Origin: Paenibacillus sp. sptzw28
GTDB lineage: Bacteria; Bacillota; Bacilli; Paenibacillales; Paenibacillaceae
Reading direction: 5' to 3'
NCBI RefSeq assembly: GCF_019550795.1
Contig: NZ_CP080545.1
Location: forward strand, 2,313,501 to 2,377,500
Length of the DNA: 64,000 nt
Part shown: piece after piece, positions 54,735-63,606 of the stretch
How the letters are laid out: each line of letters opens with the position of its first letter
Position numbering within the stretch: position 1 is the stretch's first letter
Made by a program: the position numbers and the translations under genes
The notes under the pieces: model-generated
What the model was told of the DNA's origin: nothing
What the model saw: only the letters and a program-made list of their open reading frames with translations
Database searches by the model: none

Positions 54735-55060
54735 CGGACTAATCCGGATTTGAATCGCGGGGCGTGGGGAATAAATTGTTGTGCGAGAACGGGATTAACA
54801 AATTGGCTGGCTTTGATATTGCTTTTGGAAATATTCACCTGTATTTTCGGGCGCTGGTTGATATATGCAACCAGCTTTTTGGCTTTTCGTCTTAGTTCAT
54901 TGTTCCGCGGGTTCACTCAAATGTTATGGTGTCACCGCTATCAGGATGATTTTATTGACAATTACATTTGTGCGGCTGGGAAGCCGGGCATTATGGGAAA
55001 GCCGGTCCGCTTTATGATATGATAGATTGAAGGAAATTCAAGGTGAGGTGTGCCTTTCGG
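54735..55060. other. Intergenic region between EAL and polA genes
   Basis: It holds the terminator at 54853-54881 and an isolated TTGACA (54955-54960) without a properly spaced -10. Two overlapping TATGAT sequences near 55013-55023 may be -10 elements for polA, but no matching -35 is seen. No coding frame with a ribosome site was found. Confidence 0.5.
54853..54881 (+). terminator. Terminator after the GGDEF/EAL operon
   Basis: GCTGGTTG (54853-54860) pairs with CAACCAGC (54868-54875), loop 7 nt, followed by TTTTTGG. Confidence 0.85.
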
Positions 55061-57718
55061 ATGGATAAATGGATATTGATCGATGGAAACAGTATTGCCA
55101 ACAGGGCATTTTATGCGATGCCTCCTCTGACGAATTCAGCCGGCCTGCATACAAATGCGGTTTACGGTTTTACAACCATGCTGCTCAAGCTTCTTGAAGA
55201 GGAAAAGCCCACGCATATGCTCGTTGCTTTCGATGCGGGCAAGGTGACGTTCCGGCATGAAGGATACGGCGATTACAAGGGCGGGCGCGCCAAAACGCCG
55301 CCAGAGCTGTCCGAGCAGTTCCCGGTCATCAAGGAAATGCTGAAATCGTTCGGCATAGCGCAGTTCGAGCTGCCGGGATACGAAGCCGATGATATTATCG
55401 GAACGCTGACAAGAATGGCGGATGAGCAGGAAGTCGAGACAATCGTCGTTTCCGGCGATAAAGATATGCTGCAGCTTGCTTCGAATCATGTGACGATTGC
55501 ATTGACCCGCAAAGGGGTAAGTGAGGTTGAACGGTTCGACCCGGATGAAATCCGCGGGAAGTACGGTCTTACACCGCAGCAAATTATCGATTTGAAAGGC
55601 TTGATGGGAGACGCGTCCGACAACATACCCGGCATACCCGGAGTAGGCGAGAAGACCGCGCTCAAGCTGCTTCACGAATATGGCACTGTAGAAGAAGTGC
55701 TTGCCCACACGGCTGATCTTAAGGGGAAAATGAAAGAGAAGGTCGAAGCCCATCAAGAAGATGCGAGGATGAGCAAGAAGCTGGCAACCATATTCCGTGA
55801 GGTGCCCCTCGAAAATAAAGAAGAACAGCTGGTTTACTCCGGTTACGATAAAGCGATGCTCGCGGAAACGTTCAGAAAGCTGGAGTTCAAGTCGCTTATT
55901 GAGCGGCTCGACCTCCCTGAAGCCGGCGCCGGAGCAGAAGGCGGCGTCGCCCCGGAGGCTTCGTATGATATTGTCTTTGCCGGTGATTTGACCGCTGCGG
56001 CGCTTAACGATCTGCTGTCGCGAGCGGAGAGCGTTTACATTGAAGCATACGGAGAGAATCCGCATCAGGCACAGCTTCTCGGCCTTGCAGTGCCGTCGGG
56101 TGACCGTGTTCTTGTTGTCCCATACGATGAATTGATGGACCGGGCGGGAGAGCCGGTGCGCAACTGGCTTGCGGACAGCAATGCCCCGAAGCGGGGCTAT
56201 GATCTGCATAAGGCGGATCTGGCTCTCGCCTGGCTTGGGATTGAGTTGTGCGGCACGACATTCGACGTCCTGCTCGCGGCTTATTTGCTTGATCCGACAG
56301 AGTCGAATCAGACGCTTTCATTTCTTATGCACCGCTACAACCTGCCTCTTGTTCAGCCGGATGAAGCGGTTTACGGCAAGGGAGCAAAATTCAAGGTTCC
56401 AGACAATGCGACGCTTTGCAGCCATCTGGCCGCGAAGGCGGACGCTGTCCGCAAGCTCGTACCGCTTCAGCAGCGGGACCTTGAGAGCGGCGGCATGGAC
56501 AAGCTCTATTACGAGCTTGAACAGCCGCTGGCCATCGTGCTCGCCGGGATGGAAAAGCAGGGCATCAAGGTTAATAAAGGGACCTTGGAAGAGCTTGGCG
56601 CTGAGCTTGAGCTCGGCATTTCACGGTACAAAAGCGATATTTATACCCATGCAGGAATGGAGTTCAATATCGGTTCGCCGAAGCAGCTTGGCGAGGTTCT
56701 GTTTGAGAAGCTTGGCCTTCCAGCCATGAAAAAGACGAAAACAGGCTATTCGACCGATGCGGATGTGCTGGAGAAGCTCGAGCCTTACCATGAAATCATA
56801 AAATTGATCCTTCATTACAGGCAGCTTACCAAGCTTCAGTCCACCTACGTCGAGGGTCTGCTTAAAGAGATCAACCGAGATACCGGAAAGGTTCATACGT
56901 ATTACCGCCAGACGATCGCCGCAACCGGACGCCTTTCGAGCCAATTCCCGAATCTGCAAAATATTCCGATCAGGCTTGAAGAAGGACGCCGGATACGCAA
57001 AGCATTCGTTCCTTCCGAACCGGACTGGATGATATTGGCGGCCGACTATTCGCAAATCGAGCTGCGCGTGCTTGCGCACATTTCCGGGGATGAGAAGCTC
57101 AAGGAAGCTTTCATTCAAGATATGGATATCCACACAAAAACGGCAATGGACGTATTCGGCGTCAAAGCGGAGGAGGTCGACGGCAACATGCGCCGCTCGG
57201 CCAAAGCGGTTAACTTTGGAATCGTCTATGGAATCAGTGACTTCGGGCTGTCGAACAACTTGAACATTACCCGGAAAGATGCCGCTAAATTCATTGAGCA
57301 ATATTTTGAAGTATTCCGGGGAGTGCGTGGATATATGGACAATATTGTCATGCAGGCGCGCCGTGACGGCTATGTGACGACTTTGCTCGAGCGCAGAAGG
57401 TATTTGCCGGAAATTAAAGCGTCCAACTTTAATTTACGCTCTTTCGCCGAACGGACTGCAATGAACACTCCGATTCAAGGTACTGCCGCTGATATTATCA
57501 AGCTCGCGATGGTGAAGATGAATGAACAGCTTCAGGAACGCAAGCTTCGCAGCCGAATGCTGCTGCAGGTACATGACGAATTGGTTTTCGAAGTGCCCCA
57601 GGATGAGCTGGAGCTAATGAAGAAGCTCGTTCCCGAAGTAATGGAGAGCGCGCTTAAGCTGGATGTACCGCTCAAAGCGGATGTCAATTACGGTGTGAAT
57701 TGGTACGAAGCCAAATAA
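55061..57718 (+). CDS. polA: DNA polymerase I
   Basis: An 885-residue DNA polymerase I for gap filling and primer removal. The 5'-3' exonuclease domain (about 1-290) has LIDGNSIANRAFYA, GYEADDIIGT and GDKDM. The 3'-5' exonuclease region (about 300-470) lacks the DxE motif (VYIEAYGENP at that place), so proofreading is probably lost as in other Bacilli. The polymerase domain has motif A AADYSQIELRVLAH, motif B RRSAKAVNFGIVYG and motif C QVHDELVFEV. ATG 55061 is chosen over GTG 55043, with GGTGAGG in front. It heads polA-mutM-ytaF-coaE. Confidence 0.96.
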   Translation: MDKWILIDGNSIANRAFYAMPPLTNSAGLHTNAVYGFTTMLLKLLEEEKPTHMLVAFDAGKVTFRHEGYGDYKGGRAKTPPELSEQFPVIKEMLKSFGIAQFELPGYEADDIIGTLTRMADEQEVETIVVSGDKDMLQLASNHVTIALTRKGVSEVERFDPDEIRGKYGLTPQQIIDLKGLMGDASDNIPGIPGVGEKTALKLLHEYGTVEEVLAHTADLKGKMKEKVEAHQEDARMSKKLATIFREVPLENKEEQLVYSGYDKAMLAETFRKLEFKSLIERLDLPEAGAGAEGGVAPEASYDIVFAGDLTAAALNDLLSRAESVYIEAYGENPHQAQLLGLAVPSGDRVLVVPYDELMDRAGEPVRNWLADSNAPKRGYDLHKADLALAWLGIELCGTTFDVLLAAYLLDPTESNQTLSFLMHRYNLPLVQPDEAVYGKGAKFKVPDNATLCSHLAAKADAVRKLVPLQQRDLESGGMDKLYYELEQPLAIVLAGMEKQGIKVNKGTLEELGAELELGISRYKSDIYTHAGMEFNIGSPKQLGEVLFEKLGLPAMKKTKTGYSTDADVLEKLEPYHEIIKLILHYRQLTKLQSTYVEGLLKEINRDTGKVHTYYRQTIAATGRLSSQFPNLQNIPIRLEEGRRIRKAFVPSEPDWMILAADYSQIELRVLAHISGDEKLKEAFIQDMDIHTKTAMDVFGVKAEEVDGNMRRSAKAVNFGIVYGISDFGLSNNLNITRKDAAKFIEQYFEVFRGVRGYMDNIVMQARRDGYVTTLLERRRYLPEIKASNFNLRSFAERTAMNTPIQGTAADIIKLAMVKMNEQLQERKLRSRMLLQVHDELVFEVPQDELELMKKLVPEVMESALKLDVPLKADVNYGVNWYEAK

Positions 57719-57857
57719 AGCATCCCTTCCCGTAATAGGTTATAATAGGGGATGGTTGCTGCTAAGAAGTAAGCTGCAGCTGTCGGAATTTCTGTGCAGC
57801 CGCTGTTCTGCAGATGGATCGCATAGATACCGACCCTTTAGTGGAGGTGAATAATGG

Positions 57858-58718
57858 ATGCCTGAATTGCCGGAGGTTGAGACCGTTCGGCGGACGCTGA
57901 ACCAGCTCGTGGCAGGTAAACGGATCGAGCGCGTTACCGTTACCCTTCCGAGAATTATTCAGCGGCCACAGGAACCGCTTGAATTTGCTGGAATGCTTGC
58001 CGGCCGTACAATCGGTTCGGTCGAACGCCGAGGGAAATTCATTCGCATATTGCTGGACGGGCTTGTTCTAGTTTCACATTTACGAATGGAAGGACGTTAC
58101 GGCGTGTACCGGCAGGACGAGCCGGTAGAGCATCATACGCATGTGCGGTTTCACTTCGACGACGGTACGGAACTGCGATATAAGGATGTGCGGCAGTTCG
58201 GCACGATGCATCTTTTCGCCCCGGGCGAGGAGCTCTTGCTGCCGCCGCTCAGCAAGCTTGGAATCGAGCCGCTTGACGATTCGTTCACGCTCAAGGCTTT
58301 CAAGAACACGCTGGCCAAGCGGACGACGAAAATAAAACCGTTGCTGCTGAACCAGGAATATGTGGTTGGACTTGGCAATATCTATGTCGATGAGGCGCTG
58401 TACGCCGCCGGCATTCATCCGGAGCGGGAAGCTAATACGCTGGTGTCCGCCGAATGGTCCAGGCTGTATGAGGCGGTTCGGGCAACGCTCGGACGTGCTG
58501 TTGAAGCTGGAGGCTCATCCATTAAATCATATGTTAACGGACAAGGCGAGATGGGAATGTTTCAGCATGAACTGCTCGTCTACGGCCGCAAGAACGAACC
58601 GTGCAGCAGGTGCGGCAGGTTTATCGAGAAATTCGTGGTAGGCGGCAGAGGGACTCATATTTGCACCGCATGCCAGCCGCTGCCCAAGAAGAAGTCGGCC
58701 AAGCCTGTCCGTAAATAA
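57858..58718 (+). CDS. mutM: Formamidopyrimidine-DNA glycosylase
   Basis: A 286-residue base-excision repair enzyme removing 8-oxoguanine and formamidopyrimidines. N-terminal MPELPEVE gives the catalytic Pro after Met removal and the Glu. LLLNQEYVVGLGNIYVDEAL near residue 160 and a C-terminal zinc finger (CSRCG, CTACQ) complete the family layout. GGAGGTG precedes the ATG. Confidence 0.97.
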   Translation: MPELPEVETVRRTLNQLVAGKRIERVTVTLPRIIQRPQEPLEFAGMLAGRTIGSVERRGKFIRILLDGLVLVSHLRMEGRYGVYRQDEPVEHHTHVRFHFDDGTELRYKDVRQFGTMHLFAPGEELLLPPLSKLGIEPLDDSFTLKAFKNTLAKRTTKIKPLLLNQEYVVGLGNIYVDEALYAAGIHPEREANTLVSAEWSRLYEAVRATLGRAVEAGGSSIKSYVNGQGEMGMFQHELLVYGRKNEPCSRCGRFIEKFVVGGRGTHICTACQPLPKKKSAKPVRK

Positions 58719-58868
58719 TGCACGAGTATGAGTAAATCGCATATGATGTACCATTCATGTTTCATGGGCTAATGCACACACGTCTCCTTGACTGAAAGCC
58801 TCTTTCCGGCTTTCTTGAGCGATCAACGGCAAACGGAGCGCTTAGTCCAGTTAATGGAGGGACATCGT

Positions 58869-59579
58869 ATGCTTGAACACCTTCTGGCACTACTGCTGCT
58901 TGCTGTCGCCGTGAGCTTGGATGGTTTCGGTGTCGGGGTGACTTACGGCTTGCGGCGCATCCGGATTCCTGTGGTTTCGGTGGTTATTATCGCATTCTGT
59001 TCCGGATTTGTAGTCTGGTCAGCGATGCAAATCGGCACTGTGCTGAGCGGCTATATGTCACCTGCTACGGCCAAACGAATCGGAGCTTATCTGCTTGTGC
59101 TATTAGGCGGCTGGGCTATCTTTCAGTATTGGCGCAGCCGGTCTCAATCGGACCGAGGCGAGCAGGATCACAGTGACCCGGCGCCCGAAACCGGGTCGAA
59201 GACGGTGATGACCTCGGATGGGAATATTATGCTCACGACCCCCGTTATCGTTTTTGAATGGAAACGGCTCGGTCTTGTTATCCAAATACTGCGAAGGCCG
59301 CAAATCGCGGACGTCGACAGCTCGGGCATCATTTCCGCATCTGAAGCAGTGCTGCTCGGTTTTGCATTGTCGCTTGACAGCTTTGGGGCAGGGCTTGGTG
59401 CGGCGATGCTTGGTTTCTCTCCCCTGATGACCGCCTTTGTCATTTCATCGGCAAGCGGATTGTTTTTGCTGGGCGGCATGCGTCTGGGGCTGCGGTTCGC
59501 GGCATGGCGGGGAATGCAGACATTATCGGTTTTGCCGGGAATTATGCTAATTGTGATTGGAATCATGAGATTGCTGTAG
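58869..59579 (+). CDS. ytaF: Sporulation membrane protein YtaF
   Basis: A 236-residue membrane protein starting at ATG 58869 behind GGAGGG. It is a MntP/YtaF-type protein with two homologous three-helix halves, each with a LAVAVSLDGFGVGV / LGFALSLDSFGAGLG motif containing conserved Asp. A hydrophilic linker joins the halves. B. subtilis ytaF lies in the same polA-mutM-ytaF-coaE order, which supports the symbol. A role in cation transport during sporulation is family-based inference. Confidence 0.9.
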   Translation: MLEHLLALLLLAVAVSLDGFGVGVTYGLRRIRIPVVSVVIIAFCSGFVVWSAMQIGTVLSGYMSPATAKRIGAYLLVLLGGWAIFQYWRSRSQSDRGEQDHSDPAPETGSKTVMTSDGNIMLTTPVIVFEWKRLGLVIQILRRPQIADVDSSGIISASEAVLLGFALSLDSFGAGLGAAMLGFSPLMTAFVISSASGLFLLGGMRLGLRFAAWRGMQTLSVLPGIMLIVIGIMRLL

Positions 59580-59636
59580 GCAATACTACAAAGTGAGTGT
59601 CCGCATACCGCGGATGCGGTATTATGAGGTGAAACA

Positions 59637-60233
59637 ATGAGACTTGGATTAACGGGCGGCATTGCAAGCGGGAAAAGCACCGTGTCCGCAATGCTTGCCG
59701 CGCGCGGCGCCAAGATCGTCGATGCCGACCAAGTGGCGCGGGAGGTCGTTCTTCCCGGGGAGCCTGCGCTTGAGAGCATCGTTTCTGTTTTTGGACAGGC
59801 TGTCTTGAATGCCGATGGGACAATGAACAGAAGCGAGCTTGGACGTCTCGTCTTCGGCGACCGCGAGAGGCTTGACAAGCTGGAATCAATTTTGCATCCG
59901 GCAATCCGGGTGAGAATGTGGAAGCAGATGGATGCGTACTTGGAAGAGGATCCCGACCGGCTGGTCGTTGCAGATATTCCGCTTCTATATGAAACGGGAC
60001 AGGCCTCGCTTTATGACGGCGTTATGGTTGTATACATACCAAGGGCTCTGCAGATGGAGCGGCTTATGGTTCGTAACGCTTTGAGTGCCGATCAGGCTAA
60101 GCAGCGCATAGATTTGCAGATGGATATCGAAGAGAAGAAGCGGCTTGCGGATTTCATAATCGACAACAGCGGTACACTTGAAGATACCAAGGGCCAAATT
60201 GCGCAGTTTTGGCGGGATCAAGGCTTGCCATGA
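59637..60233 (+). CDS. coaE: Dephospho-CoA kinase
   Basis: A 198-residue kinase for the last step of coenzyme A synthesis. P-loop GLTGGIASGKST (residues about 3-14), DADQVAREV near 31 and VADIPLLYETG near 103 are diagnostic. AGGTGAAACA precedes the ATG. Its stop overlaps the lytic transglycosylase start (ATGA). Confidence 0.96.
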   Translation: MRLGLTGGIASGKSTVSAMLAARGAKIVDADQVAREVVLPGEPALESIVSVFGQAVLNADGTMNRSELGRLVFGDRERLDKLESILHPAIRVRMWKQMDAYLEEDPDRLVVADIPLLYETGQASLYDGVMVVYIPRALQMERLMVRNALSADQAKQRIDLQMDIEEKKRLADFIIDNSGTLEDTKGQIAQFWRDQGLP

Positions 60234-60796
60234 GCAAAATATTCCGCAAACGCGTGCTGCTCGTCCTTCTTTTTACTGTTATCGTGCTGCTTTTCCTCAA
60301 TTCCGACTGGATAAACCGCTGGATGTATCCGATTGAGTATAAGCCGGATATTCGCATCAGCGCACAGAACTACAACCTTGATCCGTATTTGGTTGCGGCG
60401 ATTATCCGAGTGGAGACGAATTACAGCGCAAACGCTGTTTCCAAGAAAGGCGCACTCGGCATTATGCAGCTCATGCCGGATACGGCGGAGTGGATTGTCA
60501 AGCAGGGCCGCTTTACAAATGTGACGACGGATACGCTCGCCAGTCGGGCTGATATAAGCATCGAGATAGGGGCATGGTATTTGAATTCGCTTCACCAGCA
60601 GTTCGATGGCAATATGGTTGCCGTTATCGCCGCATATAATGCCGGTCCCGGTACGGTAAACCGCTGGATGGCCGATGGGGTGTGGGACGGCCGTTTCGAG
60701 ACGGTGGATAAACTGCCCTATGGCGAGACCCGGCACTATGTACAGCGAGTCATTTATTATTATAATAAATACAAGAAATTATATCCGGTATTTTAG
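60230..60796 (+). CDS. Membrane-anchored lytic transglycosylase (SLT family)
   Basis: A 188-residue cell-wall enzyme with an N-terminal membrane anchor (about 8-25) and an extracytoplasmic SLT domain. The catalytic Glu lies in IIRVETNYSANAVSKKGALG, followed by IMQLMPDTA and the AYNAGPGTV motif. ATG 60230 overlaps the coaE stop. A gene of this type after coaE is conserved in Bacilli. It cleaves peptidoglycan glycan strands with formation of anhydro-muramic ends. Confidence 0.92.
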   Translation: MSKIFRKRVLLVLLFTVIVLLFLNSDWINRWMYPIEYKPDIRISAQNYNLDPYLVAAIIRVETNYSANAVSKKGALGIMQLMPDTAEWIVKQGRFTNVTTDTLASRADISIEIGAWYLNSLHQQFDGNMVAVIAAYNAGPGTVNRWMADGVWDGRFETVDKLPYGETRHYVQRVIYYYNKYKKLYPVF

Positions 60797-60809
60797 GACG
60801 GAATAAGAA

Positions 60810-60840
60810 GAAAGCCTTGGCCGGCTACCGGTAAAGGCAG
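60810..60840 (-). terminator. Terminator of the spore protein gene
   Basis: On the minus strand GCCTT/AAGGC and CCGG/CCGG nested stems (60838-60814) are followed by TTTCTTCTT. It lies between the convergent transglycosylase and spore protein genes. Confidence 0.65.
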
Positions 60841-60871
60841 CGACCAAAGCTTCCGTTATGAAGCCACGTCA

Positions 60872-61090
60872 TTATTTGAACTGTCCAGCGATGGATTGCT
60901 CTGCGATTTGTACCAGTTTACGGGTGATGTAACCCCCGAGGGAGCCGGCGTCACGCGTAGCCATGTTACCGTAGTAACCGTCTTGCGGGATGGAGATACC
61001 CAGCTCTTGCGCGACCTCAAATTTCATTTGGTCAAGCGCAGCATTGGCTTGTGGTACAACCAGTTGATTGCTGTTACGATTTTGACCCAT
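60872..61090 (-). CDS. Alpha/beta-type small acid-soluble spore protein
   Basis: A 72-residue spore DNA-binding protein. QANAALDQMKFEVAQELGI contains the region cut by the germination protease, and NMATRDAGSLGGYITRKLV is the second conserved block of the SspA/B family. GAGGAGGTG lies before ATG 61090. It is a single-gene unit, convergent with the transglycosylase gene and divergent from nrdR. Expression in the forespore (sigma G) is expected for this family. Confidence 0.95.
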   Translation of the reverse strand: MGQNRNSNQLVVPQANAALDQMKFEVAQELGISIPQDGYYGNMATRDAGSLGGYITRKLVQIAEQSIAGQFK

Positions 61091-61197
61091 TGTTTTTCAC
61101 CTCCTCACGGTTGGTAACTGTATTATGTGCGAAATCGCAAGTTTCATAACAGGTAACGATTGGTAAACCGTCGTTCAAAGATGGAGGCTTAGAATCG

Positions 61198-61653
61198 ATG
61201 AAATGTCCGTATTGCGACTTTGCAGGGACGAAAGTGCTGGATTCCAGACCCGCCAACGAAAATAAATCGATACGGCGACGCCGCGAATGTGAGAAATGCA
61301 CCCGGCGTTTTACAACGTTCGAGATGGTGGAGGAAACGCCCCTGATCGTCATAAAGAAAGATGGCAGCCGCGAGGAATTCAGCCGTGACAAAATACTGCG
61401 CGGACTAATCCGGGCCTGCGAAAAAAGGCCTGTGCCTGTCGAGATGCTCGAAGTTATTGTGTCTGAAGTAGAGAAAGAACTCCGAACGACCGCTCAAGCC
61501 GAGGTGGAAAGTCGGGAAATCGGCGAGCTTGTAATGGCCCAGCTGTATCCGGTCGATGAAGTGGCTTACGTGCGTTTTGCATCCGTTTACCGCCAATTTA
61601 AAGACATCGACATGTTTATGAAAGAGCTAAGCAGCCTGCTTTCGAAACAATAG
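61198..61653 (+). CDS. nrdR: Transcriptional repressor NrdR
   Basis: A 151-residue regulator of ribonucleotide reductase genes. The zinc ribbon starts MKCPYC and has CEKC at residues 31-34. The ATP-cone domain (about 45-140) begins [23 protein letters not shown] precedes ATG 61198. It senses ATP/dATP and represses nrd genes through NrdR boxes. No such gene is in the window. Confidence 0.96.
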   Translation: MKCPYCDFAGTKVLDSRPANENKSIRRRRECEKCTRRFTTFEMVEETPLIVIKKDGSREEFSRDKILRGLIRACEKRPVPVEMLEVIVSEVEKELRTTAQAEVESREIGELVMAQLYPVDEVAYVRFASVYRQFKDIDMFMKELSSLLSKQ

Positions 61654-61665
61654 CGGCACATAGTA

Positions 61666-61695
61666 TTGACACTATTGCCGCTTCTGTGTTACGAT
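61666..61695 (+). promoter_or_regulatory. Promoter of the tRNA-Ala region
   Basis: TTGACA (61666-61671), 18 bp, TACGAT (61690-61695). The perfect -35 and position upstream of the tRNA sequences suit a strong stable-RNA promoter. Confidence 0.6.
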
Positions 61696-61717
61696 CTTTC
61701 TTGTCGCGATAAAGCAT

Positions 61718-61739
61718 GGGGCCTTAGCTCAGCTGGGAG
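61718..61739 (+). pseudogene. 5' fragment of a tRNA-Ala gene
   Basis: GGGGCCTTAGCTCAGCTGGG followed by AG matches the acceptor 5' strand and D arm of a bacterial tRNA-Ala, then breaks off. The following about 60 bp do not form anticodon, T or acceptor 3' arms. The intact tRNA-Ala starts 81 bp after the fragment's first base. Confidence 0.8.
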
Positions 61740-61798
61740 CACCATCTGGTTGGTTACACACCCAAAAAATGATTCAAAAAGTAAGGGCAATTTAGCAC

Positions 61799-61874
<76 letters not shown>

Positions 61875-61886
61875 ATACTAAAATCA

Positions 61887-61916
61887 ATCCACCTCATATT
61901 AAGGTGGATTTTTTAT
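61887..61916 (+). terminator. Terminator after tRNA-Ala
   Basis: ATCCACCT pairs with AGGTGGAT around a 7-nt loop, followed by TTTTTATA. Confidence 0.88.
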
Positions 61917-62011
61917 ATTGCTGGAGCCCATAGTGGGAGCGATTGAACAATCATCATCGAAAGTACATCAAGTGGAGAAGCACGGCGTCTGAAGGAAGCC
62001 CCTAGGTGGGC

Positions 62012-62039
62012 GAACCCCAGGGGTTCAGTCCACGTGGAC
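62012..62039. repeat. Two adjacent perfect palindromes
   Basis: GAACCCC-A-GGGGTTC (62012-62026) and GTCCACGTGGAC (62028-62039) lie side by side in the gap between tRNA-Ala and the MOSC gene. Confidence 0.65.
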
Positions 62040-62108
62040 GTATTGGATGAATTGGCTACGTTGTTCCATTCTGTTCATCATTAACTGTATTGATGATTCA
62101 TGCGTTTA

Positions 62109-62603
62109 TTAGGATGTACTGATAATCCTAAGAGAATCGCCTTTACATATCTTTCCTTCACGTTCTACTGAACAAACAATTCCCCTTAATTTTTGAGCTG
62201 CAGGCACAAATTCGCGGTGAAGGCCTGCTTGATTATAAATGTACTCAATTACCTTACCAGGTCCTAAGCAAGGAAGGTTCTCTCCTTCGCAAATAAGTCC
62301 TGTTCCATCCGGGAAAATTAATCGAGCACCGGTCGAAAGCTCAGTTAACTTCGTTATCCCCCTTATCATTATGTTAGCTCCTAGCCATTCTGGCTTGATT
62401 GATGGAAGCCCCATATGTTCAGCAATGCGTTGGCAGTCTTCGTATGAAACGATACTTATTTGTCGTCGGTTTGCAATCATCGTACCCCGCAGGTAAATTT
62501 TTTGCCGAGAGTCCGCGGGACGGAGAATTCCATAATGACGATCCTCCGGAATGCCGCCAATTTCCACGTTGATGCTGGGTACCTCTTGTGTAACAAAGGT
62601 CAC
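62109..62603 (-). CDS. MOSC-domain protein, possibly 5'-truncated
   Basis: The frame gives 164 residues of a MOSC (molybdenum cofactor sulfurase C-terminal) domain: GIPEDRHYG near residue 18, NRRQISIVSYEDC near 47, WLGANIMIRGITKL and GEGLICEGENLPC with the conserved Cys near 116. Such domains bind or transfer sulfur or metal-sulfur groups. The GTG start has no ribosome site, an in-frame TAA lies just upstream, and relatives usually have about 15-20 more N-terminal residues, so the 5' end may be lost. It follows a methyltransferase gene on the same strand by 26 bp. Confidence 0.7.
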   Translation of the reverse strand: MTFVTQEVPSINVEIGGIPEDRHYGILRPADSRQKIYLRGTMIANRRQISIVSYEDCQRIAEHMGLPSIKPEWLGANIMIRGITKLTELSTGARLIFPDGTGLICEGENLPCLGPGKVIEYIYNQAGLHREFVPAAQKLRGIVCSVEREGKICKGDSLRIISTS

Positions 62604-62629
62604 TTATTGTGATAGAAGTTTGAACGATG

Positions 62630-63235
62630 TTAGGTTTGTTTTTTATTAATGGCTTTAATAACAACAAAAATATCCTTATAGAACCGCTCTATCCTGTTAA
62701 TTTTGAATCCTTCCTGCTTTACCAATTCAATCGTATCGCGGTTTAAATGGCATCCGTCACATAATCGTTTCCAAAGTGGCGTCATCCATTCTTGAAGTGG
62801 ACCAAGAACCGGGTGTTTAACTTTTACATGCTCGAACATTAACATTTGTCCATCCGGCTTACAAACCCGACGTATTTCTTCCAATGCTTTACGTGACGTA
62901 GGAATCGTACAAAAGACCAAAGTACACACGACACAGTCAAAGCTATCGTCTGGAAATGGTAAACTCTCCGCCCTTGCAGATATCACCTCAATTGGGATTT
63001 GGGCATTTTCTAATCTTACTAACGATCGCTGTCTCATAAGAGGATCTGGTTCGATTGCGGTGACCTTTTTCGCATGTTCATAAAAAGGAAAGTTTAATCC
63101 TGTCCCTGATCCGATCTCCAACACGATTCCGTTCGCATTCTGAAGTAATTGTTTTCGAATATGTTCAAATCGTCTTCGCTCAAGCGGCTTCATTATAATA
63201 TCATAAGCTTCAGGAAACCATTTTCCCAATACCAT
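62630..63235 (-). CDS. Class I SAM-dependent methyltransferase
   Basis: A 201-residue methyltransferase of the UbiE/Methyltransf_11 type. SAM motif I VLEIGSGTGLNFPFY (residues about 39-53), the acidic residue in AIEPDP, ARAESLPFPDDSFD and a post-I strand CVVCTLVFCT are clear. GGGGTGA precedes ATG 63235. The substrate is unknown: such proteins methylate quinones, lipids or small molecules. Base composition is AT-richer than the core genes upstream. Confidence 0.87.
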   Translation of the reverse strand: MVLGKWFPEAYDIIMKPLERRRFEHIRKQLLQNANGIVLEIGSGTGLNFPFYEHAKKVTAIEPDPLMRQRSLVRLENAQIPIEVISARAESLPFPDDSFDCVVCTLVFCTIPTSRKALEEIRRVCKPDGQMLMFEHVKVKHPVLGPLQEWMTPLWKRLCDGCHLNRDTIELVKQEGFKINRIERFYKDIFVVIKAINKKQT

Positions 63236-63339
63236 TCACCCCAAAGTAATAACAAACTATAACAAACTGTTTGATGCCTGTTTTGTGGCAGGGACTCGTT
63301 ATGCGATAATTCTTCTATTCTTTTTCTCCTCTTCATCCA

Positions 63340-63606
63340 TTGATTTCAATATTGGGCATCTTTAATATTTTAACGCAGTTAAGCGCACTTGTATTGCTGC
63401 CCTTTATTGAGGGCGACGCACTGCTCATAATTGCTTTATTCGGGGGAGAAGAACATAATTATATAGGGGTACAAGGATATCTCTTGTTTGTTATTCGCAC
63501 ATCCCTTTTCCTATGGTTTATTTTGGAATGTGCTCGTTTTTCCTTTGACTACCCTAATCCGAATATAAGCACCCGTATACGAAAAACTCAAAAGGAGCAT
63601 AACTAG
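63340..63606 (+). CDS. Small hypothetical membrane protein
   Basis: An 88-residue frame beginning at TTG 63340 without a clear ribosome site. It has two hydrophobic segments (about 2-32 and 43-62) and a polar C-terminal tail. Its stop (TAG 63604-63606) abuts the ATG of the next membrane-protein gene, whose AAAGGAG site lies within this frame, so the pair could be co-translated. It could also be the remnant of a longer gene, since the frame extends open upstream only to 63310. No family is recognised. Confidence 0.45.
   Translation: MISILGIFNILTQLSALVLLPFIEGDALLIIALFGGEEHNYIGVQGYLLFVIRTSLFLWFILECARFSFDYPNPNISTRIRKTQKEHN

Noticed and set aside
54955..54960. Perfect TTGACA upstream of polA as a promoter
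   Set aside because: No -10 at 16-18 bp. The nearest TATGAT sequences are more than 50 bp away.
55136..56209. 357-codon minus-strand frame inside polA
   Set aside because: Long only because of codon bias of polA on the other strand. No domain and no ribosome site.
62419..62667. 82-codon minus-strand frame overlapping the MOSC gene start
   Set aside because: Its protein is low in hydrophobic pattern and lacks domain signs. The MOSC frame carries the family motifs.
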